64,000 nt of DNA, taken from NCBI RefSeq assembly GCF_030020805.1, contig NZ_CP125098.1, positions 2,150,001-2,214,000 on the forward strand, written 5' to 3'. Positions 41,096 to 50,429 of this stretch are shown here, piece after piece (positions within the stretch are counted from its first letter, which is position 1; every line of letters starts with the position of its first letter). The notes under the pieces are model-generated. The model made no database searches. It was given only the letters and a program-made list of their open reading frames with translations, and was not told the DNA's origin. Made by a program: the position numbers and the translations under genes. The DNA comes from Paenibacillus sp. RC67. Its GTDB lineage: Bacteria; Bacillota; Bacilli; Paenibacillales; NBRC-103111.

Positions 41096-44000
41096 TTGAG
41101 ATTTCGTCTTAAATCAGTCCTTCCTTGTCTGCTATGTGTGGTTTTATTAGCAGGTTTTCTTCTCCCGGCTGAAGATGCTCAAGCATTATATAAGTCGGAT
41201 TATAGCGAATTTTTTGGAGAAGTCATTAATGATAATCCGGAAGTCACATTTACCGTAACCGGAGAAACGACCGAGCCTTATCCGATGAATGTAGCCGGTT
41301 ATGGTGCTTCCGAATTGTCCGGCAGCAGCTGGACAAACACGACACTGGATAAGCCAAGCATGTTTAATTCCTGGTCAGTGGGTCCTAACGGGGTACTTAC
41401 TAGTAGTCGAAGGTACCCGGATAGAGTTGAATTTACAAATTATAATTTAAGTGGCCCGTCCGTCTATTCTTTACCATTGGATGACGGTAATTTCAAGTTA
41501 AATGGAAGATCAGTTAAAACCCCAAGCGACGTCTTCGGGGGCTTAGAAAGTGCAACAGCTATTGGAAATGATGAATTTATATTAAGTACTTATCTAATTT
41601 CGCCAAATCACGATCCTAAACTGCTCCCATACAAGGTCGGTTATTCTAGCGATCAAACGCTCTTTAACTGGCTCACTGACGAGTTCATGATATTTAATAC
41701 TGATGGACCTCGCTGGAATCAGTCAGGGTCGTCTGCGTATTATTTTGTAGAAACTTGGTCCAGGTTTAAATTATCTGATTTAAGGCAGGGCATAACAACA
41801 GCAGCTGCTAGTGGAGAAAGAAAGGCTACTTGGAACACTGGACCTGGGTATTCGGTAAGTGGGGAATTCGCTCGTTGGGGCGATGGTTATCGAGTAAGGG
41901 GATATGAGAGGACCGAATTAAGGGGAGATTATGCAGAAATTAACCTTACCACTAGGACTATAACTTACTTCAAGAAAGATGGCACAGGTGCTCCATACAA
42001 AACAATTGGATTCGATACGATGCCACCTTACCCTAAAAAAGCTGGAACGGGGACGGGGGGGAATCTTTCATATTACCCAGGAGAACCGCCTGATTACATT
42101 TTCCAACCAACTGTAATGGATGCTAAAGGTAACTATTACAGTTTTGAACAGTATGCTAAAAATAGTTACGAGATTGACATACACTTAATAAAAGTAGATG
42201 CTTTCACTGGAATTCCCACTGACTTAAGTACTATTAATTTTGATAAGTACTCTAAGTATAGTCTTAAGAATGTTTCTGAAGACGGCAGTGCTTTTGAAAT
42301 AAAACGGGAATGGGACAGCCATGACGATGACAATGGAAACTGGGTAAACCGAGGGGAGGAAACTTATTATCTAAATCCTTATACAGGGGGCAGAGTTGGT
42401 CAGCCTACAACACATTTGGAAAAGTTTAATGGAGGATTCCAAAATGGGTACGGATTTAAGAAATTCAGAGAAAATCGTCCACCGTACTGGGATTCTGATC
42501 TAGGCAAGTGGGTTGATGACGAATTTGACACTTTCGAGAGATTAGTGGATATGTCAAATGATGTTCGGGTAAATAGAACCACTCTTCGTGTTCCTACAGT
42601 TAATGGGTCTAACGGAACTTCAGCTAAGATTATTTCAGACAATCAGTATGTTTCTGGCGGATATTTGTACGAGTATATACCCAACACGGAGCAACCAACA
42701 ACATCGAATGAACCATTCACGTTTGGCCAGCTCTACAAGCCTTCTTCTCAAAGTATTAAAAATGGTACATTAGCTTGGAGTATGAAAGCAGCCCTAGATC
42801 ATCCGAATATGGCCGTTGGGGTCGGTTTTCGAATGCAAAATAACCAAAACATGTATCGGCTTGAATCTACGAAGTCCAGCCTCAATCTATATAAGATTGT
42901 TGGAGGTCGAAAAACGCTTTTAAATTCGGTCATGCATGTGATACCGGCAACGGAATGGATTCCTTATCGTATCAAATTGAATGGAACGTCGATACGGGTA
43001 TATGAGAATAATGTCAAGGTTATTGATACTACGGATGGGACGTTTGCCCAAGGAACTGCGGGACCTTTCAGTACCGTGGATAACGGTTGTTTTCGAAACT
43101 TGACCTATCAATGGAGTGCGAATGACGATTCGTATGCAACGCCAGGAACTGCCATTGTAGATACGGATGTGAAGTACGAAACGACCTTTAATGATCCGGA
43201 AAATGATCCGGCGCTTACGGCTCGTACGGAATGGAAATATGCGCACGTGGATACTACCATGTTCCTAGATGCGAATGATGGAAAGTCTGGATTGTCGTCT
43301 TATAATGGCAGAACAGTAACCTCTCCTGTACTGACTTTCGATAAAGTAGGTAAGTATAAGATCGATTACCAGGTACCGGATGATCCTCATAAAAATCATA
43401 GAATAGCCAATGGCGACCTGACTTTTCAGAATTACTCTCAGTATTCGGATTGGTATTCCCAGTACCTAATCGTGCATCGGAGACCTATAGCCAACTTTAC
43501 TTTGAGTATCGATAGCAATAAGCTAGTGACCTGGACCGATTACAGCTACGATCCGGATCGATGTTATAATTCTTCGAATTGTCAGCCGGCTTATAGCTCT
43601 AATCATGGTATTTACAAAAAGAAATTTTATTACATAACGCCTAGCGGTAATCGGGTTGATGGTAAGCTAGTCCGTCCTGTAGAATCTGGCGAATACACCG
43701 TATATATGGCTGTTGGTGATGAGTATAACGCCTGGAGCGATTGGTATGAACAAACCATTCAGATCGACCAACCTGCTCAACCTAACCATCCGCCTACGGT
43801 GACGCTAACTTTCCCTAACGGAAACTATGGTAGTCCATCACCGGTATCTTTATTACCTACGATGACTTGGGATCAACATGACCCAGATCCAAATACCATT
43901 TTTACGTCGTTTGATCTTCTGATTAAAGACGAATGGGGAAATTGTGTGGAATGCACAACCAACAGGGTGATGGAAACGCTAAATACAAGCTGGGCCTGGA

Positions 44001-45109
44001 CGATGAACAATCAACTTGAAATGGGAAGGAAATATCAGGTACAGGTCAGGGTGAGTGACGGGGAGAGCTGGTCCGGCTGGAGTAATATCGGTTGGATGGC
44101 TACGAACAGTCCATCAGCTGCTTACATGAGCTTTCCGTATGGTACGCAATCAGCTCCAACGATCATAAACACGCTGCGTCCGACATTTACTTGGCTGCAG
44201 ACCGATCCGGATGCAGATGCATGGCTTGATTACTTCCAGATTCAAATTATCAATGAAGCCAATAACTACGTCATTTATGACAGCGGAAAAATGTGGCAGC
44301 ATACGCAATCCTCACAAGGTACCTTTGCTCTGCCAGTAGATCTGCCAACAGGCCAAAAAATGCGTGTTATGGTTCGAGTTTGGGATCAATATGGAGCTGA
44401 ATCTCCATGGAGTCCTCAAGTTTGGATGATGATTAACCGTCCACCGATAGCCGATTTTGATTGGACTCCAAAACCTGCATTTGAAGGAGATACCGTATAT
44501 TTGATCAATCGCTCTTCGGACCCCGACGGAGATCCATTAACTTTTGAATGGCAAATTATTGGACCTGAATATAGCGCAGCATATACATCCTTGAATGCAG
44601 AGATCCCATCATCATCGACCGACAACCATCCTGGCGATTACCGAGTAACTCTAAAGGCCACGGATATCCATGGGGCATCTGACTCCATTACGAAAGTGGT
44701 ACCCGTCGGAGATTTGATGCTTGATGGCTTCGTAAGACATACGCCTCAGTGGAATGAAAATCGGCAGGCTTACAATTTACGTAAAACAGGAGAGACGGAA
44801 CGACCTCGTCCTTATGATCTATTCTGGTCTGGGGAAGCCTTTGTGCTGGTTGCAACGACTAATGAGCCGGCCTCCAACGTCAAAGTGAATATGTCCTATA
44901 CAGAGCTTGAAGAACAGTTGACTGCTGCGTTTAACCGTAAGGATTGGGATGGGCAAATGATGAGAGATGATTTTGAAAAACTGCCGGACAAGTCGTATAT
45001 ATTCCGATTTACGGCAACCTGGCCCAATGGTCATACGGAATATGTAGAACGAATTATTTCTATTAAAAACCCATGGACCGAATTCGCACCCAGCGTTAGA
45101 AAAGAATAG
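41096..45109 (+). CDS. Very large secreted protein with FN3/PKD-like repeats
   Basis: 1337 residues from TTG after GAGGGG. Signal peptide to about residue 30. The N-terminal ~500 residues look like a beta-propeller-like unique region (repeated Tyr/Asn/Gly strands). The mid part (~555-640) has a concanavalin/LamG-like stretch (MAVGVGFRMQNNQNMYRLES, WIPYRIKLNGTSIRVYENN). The end has PKD/FN3-like modules (NHPPTVTLTFPNGNYG.., NSPSAAYMSFPYGTQSAP.., NRPPIADFDWTPKPAFEGDTVYLINRSSDPDGDPLTFEWQI). No anchor motif. Transcribed with the two preceding genes; ends at a strong terminator. Confidence 0.8.
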   Translation: MRFRLKSVLPCLLCVVLLAGFLLPAEDAQALYKSDYSEFFGEVINDNPEVTFTVTGETTEPYPMNVAGYGASELSGSSWTNTTLDKPSMFNSWSVGPNGVLTSSRRYPDRVEFTNYNLSGPSVYSLPLDDGNFKLNGRSVKTPSDVFGGLESATAIGNDEFILSTYLISPNHDPKLLPYKVGYSSDQTLFNWLTDEFMIFNTDGPRWNQSGSSAYYFVETWSRFKLSDLRQGITTAAASGERKATWNTGPGYSVSGEFARWGDGYRVRGYERTELRGDYAEINLTTRTITYFKKDGTGAPYKTIGFDTMPPYPKKAGTGTGGNLSYYPGEPPDYIFQPTVMDAKGNYYSFEQYAKNSYEIDIHLIKVDAFTGIPTDLSTINFDKYSKYSLKNVSEDGSAFEIKREWDSHDDDNGNWVNRGEETYYLNPYTGGRVGQPTTHLEKFNGGFQNGYGFKKFRENRPPYWDSDLGKWVDDEFDTFERLVDMSNDVRVNRTTLRVPTVNGSNGTSAKIISDNQYVSGGYLYEYIPNTEQPTTSNEPFTFGQLYKPSSQSIKNGTLAWSMKAALDHPNMAVGVGFRMQNNQNMYRLESTKSSLNLYKIVGGRKTLLNSVMHVIPATEWIPYRIKLNGTSIRVYENNVKVIDTTDGTFAQGTAGPFSTVDNGCFRNLTYQWSANDDSYATPGTAIVDTDVKYETTFNDPENDPALTARTEWKYAHVDTTMFLDANDGKSGLSSYNGRTVTSPVLTFDKVGKYKIDYQVPDDPHKNHRIANGDLTFQNYSQYSDWYSQYLIVHRRPIANFTLSIDSNKLVTWTDYSYDPDRCYNSSNCQPAYSSNHGIYKKKFYYITPSGNRVDGKLVRPVESGEYTVYMAVGDEYNAWSDWYEQTIQIDQPAQPNHPPTVTLTFPNGNYGSPSPVSLLPTMTWDQHDPDPNTIFTSFDLLIKDEWGNCVECTTNRVMETLNTSWAWTMNNQLEMGRKYQVQVRVSDGESWSGWSNIGWMATNSPSAAYMSFPYGTQSAPTIINTLRPTFTWLQTDPDADAWLDYFQIQIINEANNYVIYDSGKMWQHTQSSQGTFALPVDLPTGQKMRVMVRVWDQYGAESPWSPQVWMMINRPPIADFDWTPKPAFEGDTVYLINRSSDPDGDPLTFEWQIIGPEYSAAYTSLNAEIPSSSTDNHPGDYRVTLKATDIHGASDSITKVVPVGDLMLDGFVRHTPQWNENRQAYNLRKTGETERPRPYDLFWSGEAFVLVATTNEPASNVKVNMSYTELEEQLTAAFNRKDWDGQMMRDDFEKLPDKSYIFRFTATWPNGHTEYVERIISIKNPWTEFAPSVRKE

Positions 45110-45120
45110 ATGTTCCCTTC

Positions 45121-45163
45121 ATACCCGGGCCGTCCTTAGTGATGCGGTGCTCGGGTATTTTTT
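45121..45163 (+). terminator. Rho-independent terminator
   Basis: Stem ATACCCGGGC / GCTCGGGTAT (one G-T pair) followed by six T residues, ending the three-gene secreted-protein operon. Confidence 0.93.
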
Positions 45164-45237
45164 AGTTGGTCCGAAGCTTTTCCTTTTTTTTCAGTGTATA
45201 ATAAGTGGAAATAGAGAGAAGGGGGCAGTTCGGAACC

Positions 45238-47160
45238 GTGCCATTCCAAACGCAAAAGCACACCTATGAAAAAGAATTTGCCTTGCCCCGTCACAAAGTA
45301 TGGGAGCTGCTTAGCAACACAGATCATTTGAATCGGGTTATAGGATTATTTCCGGTGCAACCAGGACCGGTTCAGATTCTTCCTGACGCTATTTACCATG
45401 ATCTTACCGCAAAAGTCGCAGGGGTTGTATCAATGAGCTGGCACGAATACCCTTTTCAATGGACACAAAACGAACGGTATTCGGTAGTAAGAGAATATTT
45501 GGGCGGCCCGCTAAAGCGATTTTATGGAGGTATTGTGTTGGAAGATGCCGCAACTGTGCTTGCTGACGGATCCAAGGCTACTCGGGTTCGCTTGTTTGCG
45601 GAATTCACACCTGCACATGCTTTGGGTGTTATTGCGATTCCGATGATGGGAGTAAGCTCCATGCGAAAGACGCTTACCTATCTGTACGACTGTGTGAGCC
45701 TGAAGACGCAGAATAAGGATTATATGCTGCCCCAGCCTAAATCGAAGTATGAGGTGAATCATAACGCATTAAACGGTTTGCTAGATAAGCTTAGTCAAAT
45801 AATAGCCGATGAACGCATGATATGCTGCTTTCGGGAGCATTTGACTTTTAGCGGTGATGATGAAGTCGTTGACATGCGCCCATATAGATTGGCAAGCAGC
45901 TGGAAGGTACGTGATCGGGAACAAACACTGCGAATGTTTTTGTATGCAACGCAATTAGGGATTACCAATTTAACCTGGAATCTAATTTGCCCTAACTGCC
46001 GAGTGTCCAAGAGCAAAACCGATTCCTTGTCGCAATTGCAGCCACAGTACCACTGTGATTTTTGCGGGATTGACTATACAGTAAGCTTCGACCGATATGT
46101 TGAGCTTTGCTTTTCAGTGCACTCCAGCATTCGTCAAGCGCGCAAGCAATTGTACTGCATCGGTGGTCCTATGATCACACCGCATATTATTGCCCAAACG
46201 GACATTGCTGCAGGAAGAGATACAGAGCTTATTTATCCGAATGTAACGGATCGATTGCGTCTGCGCGTTTTAAGGGCGAATCATGTAATGAAGCTTGCAG
46301 AAGGAAAGTCGAGTGAGCAAGCTTTTGTGGCTGGAATGCCTGACTCAAGCGAGGAGCTTGAGTTTCACTACGACGGCAGCCAATGGCTGAGTAATCAAGC
46401 GTGTGCGGCTGCTCCGGGAACAAGGCTGCGGCTATCTAATCAGAGCGAAAGTCATATTATTGTCGTGTTGGAGAAGTCGGAGTGGGAGGATATTACCGTT
46501 ACGGCGGCCAAGGTGACTGCCATGCATGAATTTAGAAGCCTTTTCTCGTCTGAGGTTTTGGCTCCAGGTCAACAGGTGGGGATAGAGAATGTGACTCTAT
46601 TATTTAGTGATCTGCAGGGCTCCACCGCATTTTATGAAACCGTGGGCGATGCTCATGCATACGGTCAGGTCCGCAAGCATTTTGATTTCTTGACGGAATG
46701 GGTGACCCATAACCAGGGAACGATTGTAAAAACAATCGGAGATGCCATCATGGCTGTATTTGTTGATCAAGAAAATGCTGTGAAGGCCGCGCTGGATATT
46801 CAACTTCATGTTGATGAATTTAATCGGATGCATCCGTCTGTGGCTCCAATGGTTATCAAAATGGGTCTATATAGCGGTCCAGCCATAGCCGTCAATTCCA
46901 ACGATATCCTCGATTATTTCGGTAGAACCGTTAATATGGCATCGAGAGCTCAAGGGCTTAGTAGGGGCGAAGATATTGTAATCGGCAGCGAATGTATGGA
47001 GCGGGAAGGTGTACAAGCCATATTGAAAGCTCATCCTGTTCACGTGGAACCGTTCGAGCAGAAGCTCAAAGGGATTGAAGGTATGGTTCCGCTGATCCGT
47101 GTAAGGCTGCGACATAACGGCAATGCTTTGGAAGAGATTGCTGTAACAAGCAATGAATAA
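45238..47160 (+). CDS. Class III adenylate cyclase with N-terminal START-like domain
   Basis: 640 residues from GTG 12 nt after AAGGGGG; an earlier in-frame GTG overlaps a TATAAT-like box and is unlikely. Residues ~1-150 are a SRPBCC/START-like lipid-type binding fold (KHTYEKEFALPRHKVWELLSNTDHLNRVIG, KRFYGGIVLEDA). A central linker has a CPNCR..CDFCG zinc-ribbon-like pattern (~245-275; DUF5939-like). The cyclase domain is ~450-630: metal ligands Asp458 and Asp502, adenine-selecting Lys498 and Asp559, transition-state Asn566 and Arg570, all present, so ATP to cAMP is predicted. Cytoplasmic; ligand unknown. A NarL-type two-component pair follows 20 bp downstream. Confidence 0.88.
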   Translation: MPFQTQKHTYEKEFALPRHKVWELLSNTDHLNRVIGLFPVQPGPVQILPDAIYHDLTAKVAGVVSMSWHEYPFQWTQNERYSVVREYLGGPLKRFYGGIVLEDAATVLADGSKATRVRLFAEFTPAHALGVIAIPMMGVSSMRKTLTYLYDCVSLKTQNKDYMLPQPKSKYEVNHNALNGLLDKLSQIIADERMICCFREHLTFSGDDEVVDMRPYRLASSWKVRDREQTLRMFLYATQLGITNLTWNLICPNCRVSKSKTDSLSQLQPQYHCDFCGIDYTVSFDRYVELCFSVHSSIRQARKQLYCIGGPMITPHIIAQTDIAAGRDTELIYPNVTDRLRLRVLRANHVMKLAEGKSSEQAFVAGMPDSSEELEFHYDGSQWLSNQACAAAPGTRLRLSNQSESHIIVVLEKSEWEDITVTAAKVTAMHEFRSLFSSEVLAPGQQVGIENVTLLFSDLQGSTAFYETVGDAHAYGQVRKHFDFLTEWVTHNQGTIVKTIGDAIMAVFVDQENAVKAALDIQLHVDEFNRMHPSVAPMVIKMGLYSGPAIAVNSNDILDYFGRTVNMASRAQGLSRGEDIVIGSECMEREGVQAILKAHPVHVEPFEQKLKGIEGMVPLIRVRLRHNGNALEEIAVTSNE

Positions 47161-47179
47161 ACGAAACGAGTGAATCCTA

Positions 47180-47998
47180 ATGTCATTACGAACGTTAAAA
47201 TGGTTGACGATCCTTGTGCCGCCCCTGATTATCGGAGGGTTTGAATATCTTCGCCATGGATTTTTGCTGCATCAGTTGTCCATGGAGACAGGGAATTTAT
47301 ATATTACGATTATGACTTTGTTTTTGTCCTATCTGTTTGCGACCTGGATGTTTCAGAGCATTAATCGCATTAGTGAACGTCTATCGGCGGAGCAATCCAA
47401 GAGAGCTGTATACGAGGAGCGGGAGCGGCTGGCTCAAGAACTTCATGATAATATTGCACAGATTTTATTTTTTCTGAATGTACAGCTAAGCAAAGGGCAG
47501 CTTCAGGAGGCTCGATCGGCTGTGTCTGAAATAGATCACCATCTTCGACAAGCCATTTTTAATTTGCGAACGACACCGGAGGAAGGAGCTACGTTCGCTT
47601 CCCGATTGACAACTTGGATTGAAGAATGGAGCGGGATTACCGGTATTGCAGTGGAGCAATCCATCGTACTGACTCAGCAAGACTTTTCGCCTTCGGCTGA
47701 GGTGAAGCTGTTCGCTATCATTCGCGAGGCGTTCACTAATATTCGCAAGCATTCGGAGGCGGATCATGCTTCCATCGAGCTTGGAACTACGGGTAGCGGT
47801 GAGGAATGGAAGCTTTGTATTCGTGATAACGGAATGGGCATGGATACAGACCAACTCGAGGCTTCCTCCAAGCGATATGGCTTAACCTTGATGCGCAAGC
47901 ATGCCGAGGAGCTGGAAGCTCAATTGACGCTACAGTCTTCAGCCCAAACCGGGACTATACTAACGGTCTCAGGATCTGCGAAAAGGAGTGCTCCTTGA
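47180..47998 (+). CDS. NarL-type sensor histidine kinase (HisKA_3)
   Basis: 272 residues. Two N-terminal membrane helices (LTILVPPLIIGGFEYL and IMTLFLSYLFATWMF) with almost no extracytoplasmic loop, then dimerisation helix with phosphoacceptor His89 (RERLAQELHDNIAQILFFLNVQL), and HATPase with IREAFTNIRKHSEADHASIEL, RDNGMGMD and RYGLTLMRKHAEEL. Suits intramembrane sensing of envelope stress. Stop overlaps the start of the cognate regulator. The upstream adenylate cyclase gene is only 20 bp away, suggesting one operon. Confidence 0.92.
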   Translation: MSLRTLKWLTILVPPLIIGGFEYLRHGFLLHQLSMETGNLYITIMTLFLSYLFATWMFQSINRISERLSAEQSKRAVYEERERLAQELHDNIAQILFFLNVQLSKGQLQEARSAVSEIDHHLRQAIFNLRTTPEEGATFASRLTTWIEEWSGITGIAVEQSIVLTQQDFSPSAEVKLFAIIREAFTNIRKHSEADHASIELGTTGSGEEWKLCIRDNGMGMDTDQLEASSKRYGLTLMRKHAEELEAQLTLQSSAQTGTILTVSGSAKRSAP

Positions 47999-48669
47999 TG
48001 AATTATCGTGTTCTAATTACGGATGACCATCCGTTGGCGCGCAAAGCCGTCTGCGCTCTGCTCGAAGGAGAACAGGGCTTTGAGATCGTTGGCGAAGCCG
48101 ATAGTGGGGAAAGAGCGGTCATGATGTGCCACGATTTGGTTCCCGATCTCGTATTAATGGATATTCAAATGCCCGGTATGTCCGGGCTTGAAGCGACGCG
48201 GAGAATCAAACAGTATAATCCGCATATCAAAATCGTCATGCTTACAGTATCCGATGATGTAGCTGATCTATTTACAGCTATTCAGAACGGAGCACAGGGA
48301 TATTTGCTTAAAAATATGGACCCTGACGATTGGATTGTATACTTGCGCGGATTGCTTGATGACCAAAATGAAATTTCCCGCCATATCGCCGATCGTTTAT
48401 TTCTTCAATTCCGTTCAGCACATGCACAAACCATCGAGGAAACCAAACCGAATGTCCTCTCACAGCGTGAAGGCGAAATCCTCATGTGCGTAGCCAGCGG
48501 CCAGAGTAACCGGCAAATTGCGGAGCAGCTAATCATCACCGAAAATACGGTTAAAAATCATATCAAAAATATTTTAGCCAAGCTTTCACTCGACAACCGG
48601 GTTCAGCTCACCGCCTATGCAATCCGTCATGGCTTGACACAGTATAGTCAAAAACAATCGCGCAAATAG
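47998..48669 (+). CDS. NarL/LuxR family response regulator
   Basis: 223 residues from ATG (a TTG one codon earlier is also possible). Receiver: TDDHPLARKAVCALL, Asp55 in LVLMDIQMPGMSGLEATRRI, MLTVSDDVADL and LKNMDPDDW. C-terminal GerE-type helix-turn-helix: LSQREGEILMCVASGQSNRQIAEQLIITENTVKNHIKNILAKLSLDNRVQLTAYAIRHGL. Phosphorylated by the kinase whose gene overlaps by one codon. Targets are unknown. Confidence 0.95.
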   Translation: MNYRVLITDDHPLARKAVCALLEGEQGFEIVGEADSGERAVMMCHDLVPDLVLMDIQMPGMSGLEATRRIKQYNPHIKIVMLTVSDDVADLFTAIQNGAQGYLLKNMDPDDWIVYLRGLLDDQNEISRHIADRLFLQFRSAHAQTIEETKPNVLSQREGEILMCVASGQSNRQIAEQLIITENTVKNHIKNILAKLSLDNRVQLTAYAIRHGLTQYSQKQSRK

Positions 48670-48802
48670 CCCGAAGGGGTCATATTCATTGCGTCCGGTT
48701 TGCAGTAAATTTAAAGGGTAGTTTAGAAGCGTTCGGTTGAAAAGTAACCTTTTAAACAAGAGCAATAAAGGACATAATGATGCCCGGGGGGATGATGGAT
48801 TC

Positions 48803-49453
48803 ATGAAGAAAATGAATATGATTTTGATGATTTGCCTGCTGTTCACGATGCTTGGCGGAGGGATAGCAAGTGCTCACGTAACGGTACTTCCAAGTGAATC
48901 GGTACAAGGTTCCTACGAGAAATTTACGGTTCGGGTTCCTAACGAAAAAGATATTCCTACAGTTAAGGTTGAGGTTAAGTTTCAGCTGGACAGCGTATCT
49001 ATAAGCCGTTTCGAACCTAAGCCAGGTTGGAAATACGATTTGACAAAAGACGCTTCAGGGAAGATTACCGCTGTTACTTGGACAGCAACCGGAGATGGAC
49101 TATCGGCAACGGAATTCGGTGATTTCAATATGCAAGGCAAAGTGGCGGACAACGCTACCAGCATCAACTGGAAGGCTTACCAAACGTACAAAGACGGCAG
49201 TGTCGTTGAATGGGTTGGAGCGGCAGGCTCCGATAAACCGGCATCTGTAACGAAAGTAAACGCTAAGCCAGCTGGAGCAGCAGCAGACAGTCACGGTAAT
49301 ACAACAGCATCGGCTGGCAATGCAGGACATGATCAACCAGCTTCCGCAGCACCTGCAGCATCGCAAGCGCCGCTGTATTTGTCCATTGTAGCGCTTGTAC
49401 TGGGTGTTGTTGCCCTAATCGCAGCCTTGTCCAAACGCAAAGCAAACCGTTAA
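48803..49453 (+). CDS. YcnI-like copper-binding membrane protein (DUF1775)
   Basis: 216 residues from the ATG that precedes a good signal peptide (KKMNMILMICLLFTMLGGGIASA). The mature protein starts with His (HVTVLPSE), matching the copper-brace His of YcnI. Then the DUF1775 domain (YEKFTVRVPNEKDIPTVKVEVKF, SRFEPKPGWKYD, AVTWTA, MQGKVADNATSINWKAYQTYKDGSVVEWVGAAGSDKPA), an Ala/Gly/His-rich linker and a C-terminal membrane anchor (LYLSIVALVLGVVALIAAL) with KRK. The usual ycnJ/CopCD partner gene is absent here. Confidence 0.85.
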   Translation: MKKMNMILMICLLFTMLGGGIASAHVTVLPSESVQGSYEKFTVRVPNEKDIPTVKVEVKFQLDSVSISRFEPKPGWKYDLTKDASGKITAVTWTATGDGLSATEFGDFNMQGKVADNATSINWKAYQTYKDGSVVEWVGAAGSDKPASVTKVNAKPAGAAADSHGNTTASAGNAGHDQPASAAPAASQAPLYLSIVALVLGVVALIAALSKRKANR

Positions 49454-49467
49454 GACATATTCATAAA

Positions 49468-49499
49468 TCGGAACCCAACCGGGTCTCCGATTTTTTTTT
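49468..49499 (+). terminator. Rho-independent terminator
   Basis: Hairpin TCGGA-ACCC / GGGT-C-TCCGA followed by nine T residues. Confidence 0.9.
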
Positions 49500-49516
49500 G
49501 TTAAAAATCTGTACAG

Positions 49517-50314
49517 ATGGGGATGCTTGGTATGATGAACAATATTGATATGAACATGGAGGTATGGAGTCATGTTAGGCAAGATGAGAAAAGGAGAGCT
49601 ATCGTTGTCCTGATGATTTCTCTAATGCTGTTTGGTGTTCTTAGCACAACGGGATGGGGGTTCGGAAAAGACTCACAAGGACCGGATGTTTATGCTGTAC
49701 AGGGGATGCTAAAGTCTTTGGGTTACTTCCCTGGTTCGATCTCAGGTTATTATGGCGATGAGACTGTAGCAGGTGTGAAGCAGTTTCAAAAGGCAAACGG
49801 ACTCTCGGAAACCGGAGCAGTAGACGACCGAACTCTTCAGTCGCTTATATGGGCTTATACCAATCTCAAGGTCCCGCGTAAACCGTCTCCTAGACCACCG
49901 AGCCCTTTGACCACCCCTTCGCCGTCGGATTCTTCACACGATGAGCAGCAGATGGTGGATTTGATCAATAAAGAGCGTAAACAGGAGGGATTGCCTCCTT
50001 TGAAGGTCATTGTAGATGTAACGCGCACGGCGCGGCTGAAGAGTCAGGATATGGTCGACCATAACTATTTTTCGCATGATTCCCCTAAGTACGGATCTCC
50101 ATTCGATATGCTGAAGCAGCAGGGGATCAGCTATTCTACCGCAGGTGAAAATATCGTTTGCAGCGATACGGTGGACGGAGCCCATAGAATGCTCATGGAG
50201 TCTCCTGGACAACGTGACAACATTTTGAGTAAAGAGTACACTCAAATCGGAGTTGGAGTTGTTAAAAGCGGTTCATGCGGCAAAATGTTCACACAGCAGT
50301 TTATAGCTCCATAA
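49517..50314 (+). CDS. CAP/SCP-domain protein with peptidoglycan-binding module (YkwD-like)
   Basis: 265 residues if started at the first ATG, which lacks an RBS; starts at 49556 or within the signal region are possible. N-terminal signal or anchor (KRRAIVVLMISLMLFGVLSTTG), PG_binding_1 domain at ~57-115 (VYAVQGMLKSLGYFPGSISGYYGDETVAGVKQFQKANGL, DDRTLQSL), Pro/Ser linker, then CAP domain (MVDLINKERKQEGLPPLKVI, MVDHNYFSHDSPKYGSPFDMLKQQGISYSTAGENIV, QIGVGVVKSG). Cell-wall associated. CAP proteins of this kind are common in spore formers; enzymatic activity uncertain. Confidence 0.85.
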   Translation: MGMLGMMNNIDMNMEVWSHVRQDEKRRAIVVLMISLMLFGVLSTTGWGFGKDSQGPDVYAVQGMLKSLGYFPGSISGYYGDETVAGVKQFQKANGLSETGAVDDRTLQSLIWAYTNLKVPRKPSPRPPSPLTTPSPSDSSHDEQQMVDLINKERKQEGLPPLKVIVDVTRTARLKSQDMVDHNYFSHDSPKYGSPFDMLKQQGISYSTAGENIVCSDTVDGAHRMLMESPGQRDNILSKEYTQIGVGVVKSGSCGKMFTQQFIAP

Positions 50315-50321
50315 GTCAACA

Positions 50322-50355
50322 AGCCCTCCTATTATATTCCAGGGAGGGCTTTTTC
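50322..50355 (+). terminator. Rho-independent terminator
   Basis: Stem AGCCCTCCT / AGGGAGGGCT followed by five T residues. Confidence 0.92.
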
Positions 50356-50367
50356 CCGTTTAAACCA

Positions 50368-50396
50368 TCGACCGTGTACGTGAAATCGGGTATGAT
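50368..50396 (+). promoter_or_regulatory. Candidate promoter of mscL
   Basis: TCGACC (50368-50373), 17-bp spacer, TATGAT (50391-50396), 34 bp before the mscL start codon. Confidence 0.5.
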
Positions 50397-50429
50397 AGAG
50401 GAAAACAAGGAAAAGGAGCTCCAATACAT

